From positions 38,931 to 102,930 of the forward strand of contig NZ_JACJSC010000024.1 of assembly GCF_014697575.1 (NCBI RefSeq): a stretch of DNA of 64,000 nucleotides, written 5' to 3'. Both the position numbers and the translations under genes were made by a program. This stretch comes from Planktothrix sp. FACHB-1365. Its GTDB lineage: Bacteria; Cyanobacteriota; Cyanobacteriia; Cyanobacteriales; Microcoleaceae. Position 1 is the stretch's first letter; each line of letters starts with the position of its first letter. Below, piece by piece: positions 1-8,504 of the stretch. The notes beneath the pieces were generated by a model. It was given only the letters and a program-made list of their open reading frames with translations, did not search any database and was not told where the DNA came from.

Positions 1-1455
1 CTGTTCCCTGCTATAAATGGATTGATTAACTTTAACGGACTTTTCTAAATTAACAATAGGCTGAGGATAATCAACATCTAAAATCACTCCAAAGCGTTTT
101 TGTTCAACGGGAAGTAAAGACCAAGGTTCATGGACTTTTGAGGGGGGTAAATTGCTTAATTCAGGTAGCCAATGTTTAACATAATCTCCGTTTGGATCAT
201 AATCTTTAGATTGTTTTAAAATATTAAAATATCGGAATCCTCGCGCATCGTTTCCAACTCCGGCGGTATAATTCCAGTTTCCCCAATTACTACAAACATC
301 ATAATCAATTAACAGAGATTCAAACCATTCTGCTCCCATTTTCCAATGGATTCCTAAATTTTTAGTCAAGAAACTGGCGACATTTTGCCGTCCTCGGTTT
401 GACATAAATCCAGTTAAAGCTAATTCTCGCATATTAGCATCAATTAAAGGAAACCCGGTCATTCCCCTTGTCCAGCATTGAAACAGTTGTAAATCTTCTT
501 TCCAAGGAATAGAAAGCCCTCGTAACCCTTCAGAATAAAAAATTTTATTACCATGTTTTAAGGCAATTAATCTAAAATAATCTCGCCATAATAATTCAAA
601 AATTAACCAGTAAGTCGAGTCATTTTTAATTCGTTGTTGTTCGTAATTTTTAACATTATTATCAATAAATCGAGGCGATAAACACCCTAATGCTAACCAA
701 GCAGAAAATTTAGAAGAATAATTTGCGCCTAACATTCCATTCCGCGTTTCTTTATAGTTTTTAAGACAATCCTGTTGCCAAATATAATCATTTAACCGTT
801 TTAATCCGGCGGTTTCTCCCCCTTTAAACGTTAAAACTGCACGAAAATCAACAACAGGGGGTTCTAAACCTAAATCTTGAAGGGTCGGTAATGTTCCTAA
901 TTCTAGTTTGGGTAACGGTGGTAATTTTTCAGGAGAAGGAAAAGGAGGATTAACTATACAGTGATTCTCTACTTTTTTTCTAAATTGAGTAAAAACTTCA
1001 GGGATTTCAGCAATAGAAAAAGGTAAATCTGGGATTGAATAAAGAGTTGCACCCCAATAGGATTTGAGATCAACTCCTAAAGAATTTAATGCCGTTTTTA
1101 ATCGATGTTCTACTCTCAATTCTTCCGATGTAGCTTCTTGATAATAATAAACAGCATCAATATTTAAGGTTTTGACTAATTCAGGAATAATAGTTTCTGG
1201 CTTCCCTTTGCGGATGATTAAATCGCTTCCTAACTGTTGTAAGGATTGACGTAAATCTTCTACACTTTCTAATAAAAATTGAGCGCGAAATGCTCCGGTT
1301 TTGGGGAATCCATAGGAAGTTTGACCGAATTGTCGGGGATCAAAACAATAGACAGGAATAATCTCTGCGTTTAAGTTTAATGCGGCGGATAACGGTTCAT
1401 GATCATGAACCCTTAAATCATTGCGATACCAAATTAAAACTTGTTTGTGAGTCAC
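1..1455 (-). CDS. DASH-type cryptochrome/photolyase, 3' end outside window
   Basis: Flavoprotein of the cryptochrome/photolyase family. DASH members repair cyclobutane dimers in single-stranded DNA using blue light and carry FAD plus an antenna folate. The N-terminus has the photolyase opening with WYRNDLRVHDHEPL. The FAD half shows NGMLGANYSSKFSAWLALG, WRDYFR, and a DASH-like stretch with GVGNDARGFRYFNILKQ and YDPNGDYVKHWLPEL. The start is GTG at 1453-1455, because an in-frame TAA lies just upstream and no ATG is available. The frame stays open through position 1, giving 485 codons here. DASH proteins are usually about 490 aa or a little longer, so only the tail is missing. The gene stands alone, transcribed away from the next plus-strand gene. 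Class assignment is confident; photoreceptor versus repair role cannot be decided from sequence. Confidence 0.9.
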   Translation of the reverse strand, partial: MTHKQVLIWYRNDLRVHDHEPLSAALNLNAEIIPVYCFDPRQFGQTSYGFPKTGAFRAQFLLESVEDLRQSLQQLGSDLIIRKGKPETIIPELVKTLNIDAVYYYQEATSEELRVEHRLKTALNSLGVDLKSYWGATLYSIPDLPFSIAEIPEVFTQFRKKVENHCIVNPPFPSPEKLPPLPKLELGTLPTLQDLGLEPPVVDFRAVLTFKGGETAGLKRLNDYIWQQDCLKNYKETRNGMLGANYSSKFSAWLALGCLSPRFIDNNVKNYEQQRIKNDSTYWLIFELLWRDYFRLIALKHGNKIFYSEGLRGLSIPWKEDLQLFQCWTRGMTGFPLIDANMRELALTGFMSNRGRQNVASFLTKNLGIHWKMGAEWFESLLIDYDVCSNWGNWNYTAGVGNDARGFRYFNILKQSKDYDPNGDYVKHWLPELSNLPPSKVHEPWSLLPVEQKRFGVILDVDYPQPIVNLEKSVKVNQSIYSREQ

Positions 1456-1526
1456 GATGATTTAACTTCTAAACGGTTCAGGTTGTTTGCAGAACCCGTA
1501 GAGGTATCGACCCCAACGGATTCACC

Positions 1527-1637
1527 TTAACCCATTTTAACCGAAGTTTCCAGGGGTTTAACAATCAACCATCGTCCCGTTTTGGGGTCACGGTAGCTGC
1601 TATAGGGGTTAGAACGAAGAGGTTTAGGACATTTCAT
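1527..1637 (-). CDS. 36-aa small protein, NPYSSYRDPKTGRW type
   Basis: Short frame encoding 36 residues, basic and aromatic, with a core NPYSSYRDPKTGRWLIVK. A good Shine-Dalgarno (GGAG within GGAGAACGATT) sits 7 nt before the ATG, and the frame ends in TAA. It lies between the divergent cryptochrome and exonuclease-ATPase genes, on the cryptochrome strand and about 70 bp upstream of it, so the two could be co-transcribed. I recall similar mini-proteins in cyanobacteria, but I cannot name a family and propose no function. The composition (tight turn residues, a Trp, several Lys/Arg) would fit a small nucleic-acid- or ribosome-associated protein; that is inference only. Confidence 0.6.
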   Translation of the reverse strand: MKCPKPLRSNPYSSYRDPKTGRWLIVKPLETSVKMG

Positions 1638-1868
1638 AATCGTTCTCCGAATCCGTAAGGGTTGAAAAAATCAGGATCATTAAGTTGATGATTCAATTAT
1701 TCCGTATTTTCCCAGTGATATCAGGAACGCATATCTCTAAAATTGTGTGATAATAACGTTCATTCTGAGTGACAATAAACATAGAAGTGTGTGAGAGATA
1801 TCGAGGGTATCCCGTGATCTTGATCATCGGGTTCTCGTTCTTCAACAAGTTTATTGTATTCAAGTCTT

Positions 1869-4292
1869 ATGAAAACGACAAAAGATTTTATTGTTATTGA
1901 TACGGAAGGACAACCGATTTTAAGAGAATTAGCCATTGTTAATTATCAAGGTGAATTAATTTATGAAGCTTTTGCAGAAAATCATTCTCACAGTCCGAGA
2001 ATTCCCCATCGGACTAAACCGTTAAAGCAGATTTTAAAAGAATTTGTTGAAATCGCTCAATCTCAATTAATTATCTGTCATTATGCTCAACATGATATTG
2101 AGGTATTGAGAAATACCTTTAAAGCCGTAGGAATTGCAGCACCTCAATTAGATTTTCAGTGTAGTTTTGAATTAGCACAACGGTATTTACCTCAACTAAA
2201 TAGTCATTCTTTAGAAGCTTTAAGTAAGCATTTAAGGTTAAAATTAGATGGTCAATTTTTTATTCGAGATGCGGCTCATCGGGCGAAATATGATGCCTTA
2301 TTTACCTATCAACTTTATAAACATATTGTCAATGAATATTTGAAAACTGAATTAAAAACTCAACCGAATCCCTTTGGAAGTAGTCGGGTGGATACACCGT
2401 TTCAGGATCATCCCGATTTTAGGGGTATTTTTGCGGAAGAATGCGATCGCTTAAAAGCCATTTTGGGCGATATTAAATTAGACCCTAATCATCAAACCAA
2501 AGGGGCGGTTGTCATTGGGGAACCTGGGTCGGGAAAAACTCACCTGATGATGCGATTAGCCAAGGATTTATTAACCAAAAACCGTTTATTATTTATTCGT
2601 CAACCTAATAACCCCGATACGGTTTTATTCCATACCTATAGTCGAATTTTAGAATCCTTGATCCAAATTGTTCCTAATAGTATTCACACTCAGCTTGAAT
2701 ATTTATTGGCGAATAGTTTTGCAGAAATTATTAAATCTACAGACACTTACTTTACGGCTAGAACTCAGAAAGATGAGAAAATTTTACAACTGATTCAAGG
2801 TGGAAATTTAAAGCTGTTTACCGATTTATCCCAGGCGGAAACCAAAACAAAACGGGAGTTTTGGCAACATATTGAAAAACGAGCCTTAGAATGGTGGAAT
2901 AATAACTTTTCCGCCGCCGGTTACGCCCCTAAATTTTTACAAGGAATTGTGAAATTTTGTGGCTATACTGACTTTAACCGCCGTCAAATTATTACCCAAT
3001 GGTTGGCGATGAATAATTTACCCCAAGAGGAATTAGATCGGGTAGGATTACCATCTTGGGAAGATGAATTGAGTCGGGAGGAAGCTTCTTTAGAGGCGTT
3101 AAAGGTGTTAGGGTGTTTATCGTTATTAGATCAACCGTTAATGATTGTGTTTGATCAGTTAGAGGGGTTAGGACTAAAGCACAATGAACGGTTATTACAC
3201 GCTTTTGGATCAGCCGTTAAAGAGATTTTTACCCATGTTCCTAATAGTTTAATTATTTTAAACTTATTTCCCGATCGCTGGCAACAATTTAAAGCAGTTT
3301 TTGATGGATCAATTATTGATCGGGTGTCTCAATCTCAAGTGTTTCTAAATCGTCCTTCTAATCCCGAACTAAAACAGTTATTAAATTTAAAAATCCAATT
3401 TTTAGATATTACCGTTGATGATTTATTTGAACCTGATGAAGTTACCGCCATTTTAAATCATCTTTCGATTCGGACAGTCTTAAATGTGGCGGCGGATTAT
3501 TATCGCTATAAAGTTGATGGAATTCCCCTCCCTAAACATCAACTTATTCCCCTTTCTACCCCGGATGAAACAGAGGTTGAGCGAAGATTACAACAGTTAG
3601 AAGCGGAACTGGAAACAATCAAACAAGCAATGGGTCAAATGAGTGAGTTTATTACTCGAAATTATCCAGAAAAATCAGAAATATTTAATTCGGAGTTATT
3701 TGGATTTACCCCTTTCTTAGAATCTCCAGTTCAGCGACAATTGAGAAATTACTTTAAAGAACAACGCATTTGTTTAGAGGGGACATTATCTAAACCTAGA
3801 ATTATTACTGATAGTGATGATTTAGGAAAATTGATGACGCTTTTAGAAGGGTTAATGTTAGTGATTTCTCCCTTGAGTGTAGATGTCTTAAAGTTGGGGA
3901 AACGGGTGATTCCTGAACATTTAGTGATTCAGACCCAAACTCATAGTTTTGTAGTCGGATTTTTACATTTAGGGGGATCTCCCTTTTTCCATCGGTTGAA
4001 AAATTGGAATGAGTTACTGGGTTTAAAACCCAATTTTAAGTTTATTTTATGTCGAGATGAAACCGATTATCCCATTAGCGGTCAAAAAAGCTTATTAGAA
4101 TTAGAACGACTTCAACACTCTCGCACCGGAAAATTGATTATTTGGCATCAAGAGGATCGACTTTTATTTGAACTATTTTATCAAATGATTGTGGATATTC
4201 AAAACCATGATTTAGACGTTAAACTAGAGGATGCAATTGAATTTATTTTATCAGAATATAAAGATTATTGGTTATTTCAAAATATGAAATAG
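1869..4292 (+). CDS. DEDDh exonuclease fused to P-loop ATPase
   Basis: About 807 aa from the ATG at 1869; an in-frame TTG at 1854 would add five residues. Neither start has a strong ribosome site. Residues 1-165 form a DnaQ/RNase T-like exonuclease: the Exo I motif is VIDTEG, a middle Asp lies in HYAQHD, and the third motif HRAKYDALFTY gives the His and Asp of the DEDDh class. Residues about 217-224 are a Walker A loop, GEPGSGKT, and about 424-432 a Walker B strand, LMIVFDQLE, so the centre is an AAA/STAND-like NTPase. A coiled coil (ERRLQQLEAELETIKQAM) and a C-terminal domain of about 180 aa of no recognised family follow. No partner gene is adjacent. A nuclease coupled to a regulatory ATPase could act in DNA repair or phage defence; this is inferred from architecture. 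Confidence 0.75.
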   Translation: MKTTKDFIVIDTEGQPILRELAIVNYQGELIYEAFAENHSHSPRIPHRTKPLKQILKEFVEIAQSQLIICHYAQHDIEVLRNTFKAVGIAAPQLDFQCSFELAQRYLPQLNSHSLEALSKHLRLKLDGQFFIRDAAHRAKYDALFTYQLYKHIVNEYLKTELKTQPNPFGSSRVDTPFQDHPDFRGIFAEECDRLKAILGDIKLDPNHQTKGAVVIGEPGSGKTHLMMRLAKDLLTKNRLLFIRQPNNPDTVLFHTYSRILESLIQIVPNSIHTQLEYLLANSFAEIIKSTDTYFTARTQKDEKILQLIQGGNLKLFTDLSQAETKTKREFWQHIEKRALEWWNNNFSAAGYAPKFLQGIVKFCGYTDFNRRQIITQWLAMNNLPQEELDRVGLPSWEDELSREEASLEALKVLGCLSLLDQPLMIVFDQLEGLGLKHNERLLHAFGSAVKEIFTHVPNSLIILNLFPDRWQQFKAVFDGSIIDRVSQSQVFLNRPSNPELKQLLNLKIQFLDITVDDLFEPDEVTAILNHLSIRTVLNVAADYYRYKVDGIPLPKHQLIPLSTPDETEVERRLQQLEAELETIKQAMGQMSEFITRNYPEKSEIFNSELFGFTPFLESPVQRQLRNYFKEQRICLEGTLSKPRIITDSDDLGKLMTLLEGLMLVISPLSVDVLKLGKRVIPEHLVIQTQTHSFVVGFLHLGGSPFFHRLKNWNELLGLKPNFKFILCRDETDYPISGQKSLLELERLQHSRTGKLIIWHQEDRLLFELFYQMIVDIQNHDLDVKLEDAIEFILSEYKDYWLFQNMK

Positions 4293-4377
4293 AAATTGAA
4301 TTAAAAATTATCCTGAATTATCTTGGACATTAACGAACAATTTGACTAAGCTTCTTCTCAATATAACTCCCTGATTT

Positions 4378-5466
4378 ATGTACAAATTTAATCAGTTTAT
4401 CGCTGTAATTGCTGTAGTTTCATCCTTGATGATGGGGATGACTTCTCCGGTATTGGCTCAAACCCAATCTCCCTCTGCTACAGATTTAACACCTTTACAA
4501 CAACAGTTAAAATCTGGGAATTGGAAAGCTTCTGATATAGAAACTCGTCGCTTAATTCAACAGTGGATTTTTCCGAAAGGGGATGTTTATGCTAAACCTG
4601 AAGTGAATCAAATTCCCTGTGAGAGTTTAAAAGCGATTGATACCCTGTGGAAACAAGCCAGTAATAATCAGTTTGGGTTTAGTATTCAACAGCAACAATG
4701 GCAAAAGTTATCGCCAAAAGATCGGTCTAGTATTGAATTTTTTGGTAAAAAAATGGGTTGGGTTAGACCAAAACCCTTAACCGAAACAGAGCTTCAAGAG
4801 AAATGGTTTGCTTCAACTTGGGTAATGGAATCTGAAGTTAATTTTACACCCAATGCTCCGGTTGGTCATTTACCTTGGCCTGGAATATCTCAGGAAAGAG
4901 TCATGTCTTTAATTAATGAAATCGGTTTAGGCTGTGGGAGTTGCAGTATTGATGCCATGTATTTACAGGAAGAACGAAATTATACTTATCTTCCTGCCTT
5001 TTATAACCGAGTTAATACCTGTTTAGCTTCTAATCCAACATCATTATCTCCCTTAGAAACGGCTTTAGCGTCGGGAAATTGGAAGGAGGCAAATCGTTTA
5101 ACTTCTTTGGGAATTTTAGACCTCGCTGGAAAAAGAGAACAGACTTATTTAATAGCGACGGATACCCGAAAATTATCCTGTCAATCTTTAAAAAAAATTG
5201 ATCAATTGTGGGTTAAATATAGTCAAGGACGATTTGGTTTAAGTGTACAAGCTCAAATTTGGCAAAACTTAAAAGGGAAAAGTTATGAAGATTCTTTGAA
5301 GTTTGAAAAAGCGGTGGGATGGACAGGAACTCAACCGATTTTTGATCTGAAATCAGCACCAAAAGGACATTTACCTCTGCGTCCGGTATTATCAGATGGG
5401 ATGATGAATGCTTGGGGAGGCGGTTGGATTCAAGAACTATCCAATCGTTTAAAAAGTTGTTTGTAG
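4378..5466 (+). CDS. Exported protein with two GUN4 domains
   Basis: 362 aa. An N-terminal signal peptide (hydrophobic stretch ending TSPVLAQ, cleavage near residue 27) is followed by two GUN4-like domains at about residues 38-210 and 222-362. Each shows the family's opening 'L..GNWK.A...T..L' and the core 'C.SLK.ID.LW...S...FG.S.Q...W', seen as CESLKAIDTLW and CQSLKKIDQLW. Known cytosolic GUN4 binds porphyrins and stimulates Mg-chelatase. These copies are predicted to lie outside the cytoplasm and contain several cysteines (CGSC near residue 180, with others in both domains), so Mg-chelatase activation is unlikely. A porphyrin-binding role in periplasm or thylakoid lumen is inference. The gene converges on moeZ with a shared hairpin between. 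Confidence 0.85.
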   Translation: MYKFNQFIAVIAVVSSLMMGMTSPVLAQTQSPSATDLTPLQQQLKSGNWKASDIETRRLIQQWIFPKGDVYAKPEVNQIPCESLKAIDTLWKQASNNQFGFSIQQQQWQKLSPKDRSSIEFFGKKMGWVRPKPLTETELQEKWFASTWVMESEVNFTPNAPVGHLPWPGISQERVMSLINEIGLGCGSCSIDAMYLQEERNYTYLPAFYNRVNTCLASNPTSLSPLETALASGNWKEANRLTSLGILDLAGKREQTYLIATDTRKLSCQSLKKIDQLWVKYSQGRFGLSVQAQIWQNLKGKSYEDSLKFEKAVGWTGTQPIFDLKSAPKGHLPLRPVLSDGMMNAWGGGWIQELSNRLKSCL

Positions 5467-5480
5467 AAAAAATTTGTTAT

Positions 5481-5521
5481 ATAAAAAAAGTGGGTTGTTT
5501 GTTAGTACACATCACCCACTT
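5481..5521 (-). terminator. Rho-independent terminator of the moeZ operon
   Basis: An 8-bp stem AAGTGGGT/ACCCACTT (5488-5495 with 5514-5521) is followed on the minus strand by a run of seven T. It lies 38 nt past the moeZ stop and 22 nt past the convergent GUN4 gene, so it mainly serves the minus-strand operon and may act in both directions. Confidence 0.7.
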
Positions 5522-5558
5522 AAAAATTAGTTTTGAATCCTGGGGTAGTTCCCTTGAT

Positions 5559-6731
5559 TTAATATTCAGGAACCGAAGAATCAATTTCTCGACTCCAAGC
5601 CAGAATTCCGCCTTTAACGTTAGTGCCTTCAATGCCTGCTTCTTTGAGAATTCCTAACGCTTTTCCAGACCGCATTCCTGATTTACAATGGGCAATTAAA
5701 CGATGACCATTTAACTGTTCTTTGACTTGTTCAATGCCTTTTCCTTGTTCAATATCCGGTAAAGGAATTAACACTGACCCCGGAATTTGAGCAATTTCAT
5801 ACTCATGGGGATTACGGACATCAATTAATACGAAATCCTTCGCACCACTATCGATTAATTGCTTAAGTTCCTGAACCGTCATTTCAGGAATATCCATTTT
5901 TTGTTTTGCCTCCTGTTCTTTTGCTTGGGGAATTCCGCAGAATTGTTCGTAATCAATTAATTTTTCAATAATGGGACGTTCAGGATTAGGACGTAATTTT
6001 AACTCCCGAAACGTCATATCTAAGGAGTTATATAATAACAACCGTCCGCTTAAGGTTCGACCTTTCCCTAAAATAATTTTGACGGTTTCTGTGGCTTGAA
6101 TCACGCCAATCATTCCGGGTAAAATTCCTAAAACGCCACCTTCTGCACAGGAGGGAACCATCCCTGGTGGTGGGGGTTCGGGGTATAAATCGCGGTAGTT
6201 GGGGCCACCTTCATAGTTAAACACCGTCGCCTGACCTTCAAACCGGAAAATTGACCCGTAGACGTTGGGTTTGTCCAGTAACACACAGGCGTCATTGACC
6301 AGATAGCGGGTTGGGAAATTGTCAGTTCCATCTACAATCACATCATAGGGTCGCAGCAGGTCAAGGGCATTTTCTGAACTCAGGCGGGTGTTGTAGAGGT
6401 CAACTTGACAAGCGGGGTTAATCTCCAAAATCCGGTTTTTCGCTGATTCAATTTTGGGTTTCCCCACCCAGGACGTCCCATGAATAATTTGGCGTTGTAG
6501 GTTGGAATGGTCAACCACATCAAAATCCACAATTCCGATGCGTCCAATTCCCGCCGCCGCCAAATACAGGAGTAATGGCGAACCCAGTCCCCCAGTTCCA
6601 ATGCACAACACACTCGCCGCCTTCAAGCGTTTCTGACCTTCCAGAGCAACTTCTGGCAAAATCAGATGGCGGGAGTAACGTTCGTAGTCGTCTTTCGTTA
6701 ACTGGATTTCATCCAGATTTGGATTTAGCAT
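5559..6731 (-). CDS. moeZ: MoeZ/MoeB: E1-like adenylyltransferase with rhodanese domain
   Basis: 390 aa. The N-terminal 260 residues are a ThiF/MoeB/UBA1-type fold that adenylates the C-terminal glycine of a ubiquitin-like sulfur carrier (MoaD, ThiS, CysO). The nucleotide loop GTGGLGSPLLLYLAAAGIG, the conserved RQIIH and the DGTDNFPTRYLVNDAC segment are present. The C-terminal domain, from about residue 285, is a rhodanese with active-site loop HCKSGMRSG, which carries the persulfide. Only one cysteine is visible in the usual zinc CxxC area (EQFCGIPQ), so a second zinc pair may be reduced. Last gene of the operon pdxA - MFS - JAMM - moeZ, 87 bp after the JAMM gene. The context points to sulfur transfer for molybdopterin, thiamine or cysteine. 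Confidence 0.92.
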   Translation of the reverse strand: MLNPNLDEIQLTKDDYERYSRHLILPEVALEGQKRLKAASVLCIGTGGLGSPLLLYLAAAGIGRIGIVDFDVVDHSNLQRQIIHGTSWVGKPKIESAKNRILEINPACQVDLYNTRLSSENALDLLRPYDVIVDGTDNFPTRYLVNDACVLLDKPNVYGSIFRFEGQATVFNYEGGPNYRDLYPEPPPPGMVPSCAEGGVLGILPGMIGVIQATETVKIILGKGRTLSGRLLLYNSLDMTFRELKLRPNPERPIIEKLIDYEQFCGIPQAKEQEAKQKMDIPEMTVQELKQLIDSGAKDFVLIDVRNPHEYEIAQIPGSVLIPLPDIEQGKGIEQVKEQLNGHRLIAHCKSGMRSGKALGILKEAGIEGTNVKGGILAWSREIDSSVPEY

Positions 6732-6818
6732 AGCAATTTCGACAAAAAATATAACCGTCCCTTTTACGGGTTTGGGTCGTCAAAACTATATATTGTATGT
6801 CCTAGGAGGGAAAATGGG

Positions 6819-7292
6819 TTAATGTCTTATCAATTCTTCAACTTGAAACTGTTGATATTCATCTAAACTCCAGTTTTGCAGGTCGGTTGCTTTTCCTTTT
6901 TCGACGGAAATAATAATATAAGAATAGTCTGACCACGCACAAACTCGATCAAATTCTGAGGGAATAGCTGGATGATCGGGATGGGAATGATAGATTCCTA
7001 TGATAACAAGATTGCGATCGCGTCCTTGTTTTTGGGCTTGAATCATTTGTTGAGGAGAAATTGTAAACCGACGTTCAGAGGTGACAGGTTGATCAGTGGT
7101 TTCTACTGCTTCAAATGCTGGGGCGGTTTCCGAATTCCAAGCATTTTCGGTGGGAATAATCTCCACTACAATTTTATCATGATTTTGATTAATTTTTCCC
7201 ATTAATAATCCGCAGCATTCCACAGGATAGGTTTGTTCTGCATGGGTAAATAAAGCTTGAATTTGTTCTGAGGATAGGGTTAAGGTTGACAT
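6819..7292 (-). CDS. JAMM/MPN+ metalloprotease, Mec-like
   Basis: 157 aa with the complete JAMM zinc-protease signature: a Glu in the early YPVECCGLL stretch and the motif HSHPDHPAIPSEFD (HxHx7Sx2D). Prokaryotic members remove the peptide or cysteine attached to a ubiquitin-like sulfur carrier; mycobacterial Mec does this to CysO. Here it stands directly upstream of moeZ, which would activate such a carrier, and 10 bp after an MFS gene. No carrier gene is visible nearby, so the substrate must be encoded elsewhere. The assignment to the JAMM family is firm. The Mec-like role is inferred from the moeZ linkage. Confidence 0.88.
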   Translation of the reverse strand: MSTLTLSSEQIQALFTHAEQTYPVECCGLLMGKINQNHDKIVVEIIPTENAWNSETAPAFEAVETTDQPVTSERRFTISPQQMIQAQKQGRDRNLVIIGIYHSHPDHPAIPSEFDRVCAWSDYSYIIISVEKGKATDLQNWSLDEYQQFQVEELIRH

Positions 7293-7302
7293 AAATTAAG
7301 AT

Positions 7303-8499
7303 TTAGCTTGTGCTGGTAGAAGTCGTTAATTTAGGGATAAAGTTGATTAAAATAGCGATCATTAAAAAAGCGATGATTCCCAAACCAGAACTGATGAATA
7401 AATTAACTGTTCCGGGTTGTTTTACGATAAAATCATATCCACTCATAGCTAAAGAAAAGGCTGCAAAATAAACTCCGATTCCTAACCCTGCTTTATGAGG
7501 GGGGACTAAGGAAAAAGCAATGGGAATAATACCATTAGCAACTAAACTATAACTCGCAATCAGGAATAATAGGAATAGGAATAGGATAGAATGGGAGAAG
7601 AATGAAAGGGGAATTAATAAAATAGATGTGGCGATTAATCCGATTAATGTTGCTTTTGTATTGCCAATTTTAACGGCTATCAATCCAGCCGGAATAGATG
7701 CAAAGGCTAGAAGAATTAATCCAGTAAACATCATCCATTTGACATTTCCTCCTGAATTTTTGATCACTTGAGGAAAAATTTCTCCTAAGATAAACCGAGT
7801 TCCCCACGCCCCGAATAATCCTAATGAGGCAATAAACACTAAGTTTTTTAAATATAATTCTTGATGGGGTTGTTCTGACTGAGGAATAACGCTTAAATCG
7901 GGATTAAAATATCTTAAAACTGCGACTGAACCTAATAAAACTAAAGACCCGACTGTAAACGTTACCCCTGAACCTAAACTCAAAATAAATTCACTTGAAA
8001 TGGGACGAATAGCCCCCACAATACCCCCGATAAAAATTAAAATACTCATAGCTTGAGGGAGTTTTGTTTCTATGGCGTATTGACCTAATAAAGCGGTAAC
8101 AGGACTTCTAAATAAAGCCATTGCAACAGCCCATAAAATTAATAAAATTGGGAATATCCAATGCAAAGAATTCAGAGATTGACCGAAAATATAAAAACTG
8201 GGAATAGCAATAAATAAACCCGAAGCTAAAATCACCCCTAAACTAATGAAAGGAAACCGGGTTCCCATCCATTGTCGTTGACAATCTGAGAAATTTCCAG
8301 CTAAGGGTTCAATGATGACTCCTAACGCATTTTCAATGACTAAAATAGTTGGGAATAAACCTGGAAATCCAAAGGTAGTTAAGAGTTGAGGAACATATAA
8401 TCGATAGAGTAACCAAGTTAAGGTAATTGCGCCTTGAACTAAGGATAATCCGATTAACTGAAACCAGAGAATAGAGGGTTGAGCATTGGATTGTGACAT
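7303..8499 (-). CDS. MFS-type transporter, 12 membrane segments
   Basis: 398 aa, almost entirely hydrophobic, with about twelve membrane helices in two halves. A charged loop between helices 2 and 3 (GNFSDCQRQWMGTRFPFI) matches the MFS 'GxxSDrxGrR' region and resembles the D-R-x-G-x-R-x-P arrangement of glycoside/sugar:cation symporters. The middle loop is near residue 205 (SVIPQSEQPHQEL). Second gene of the pdxA operon, 5 bp after pdxA and 10 bp before the JAMM gene, so it is translated with them. The substrate cannot be told from sequence; a link to vitamin B6 or a sulfur compound would be guesswork. Confidence 0.8.
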   Translation of the reverse strand: MSQSNAQPSILWFQLIGLSLVQGAITLTWLLYRLYVPQLLTTFGFPGLFPTILVIENALGVIIEPLAGNFSDCQRQWMGTRFPFISLGVILASGLFIAIPSFYIFGQSLNSLHWIFPILLILWAVAMALFRSPVTALLGQYAIETKLPQAMSILIFIGGIVGAIRPISSEFILSLGSGVTFTVGSLVLLGSVAVLRYFNPDLSVIPQSEQPHQELYLKNLVFIASLGLFGAWGTRFILGEIFPQVIKNSGGNVKWMMFTGLILLAFASIPAGLIAVKIGNTKATLIGLIATSILLIPLSFFSHSILFLFLLFLIASYSLVANGIIPIAFSLVPPHKAGLGIGVYFAAFSLAMSGYDFIVKQPGTVNLFISSGLGIIAFLMIAILINFIPKLTTSTSTS

Positions 8500-8504
8500 C
8501 TCAA

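Noticed and set aside
5412..5657. 81-aa plus-strand frame over the end of moeZ
   Set aside because: It overlaps the GUN4 end, the terminator hairpin and moeZ, and has no ribosome site or family resemblance.
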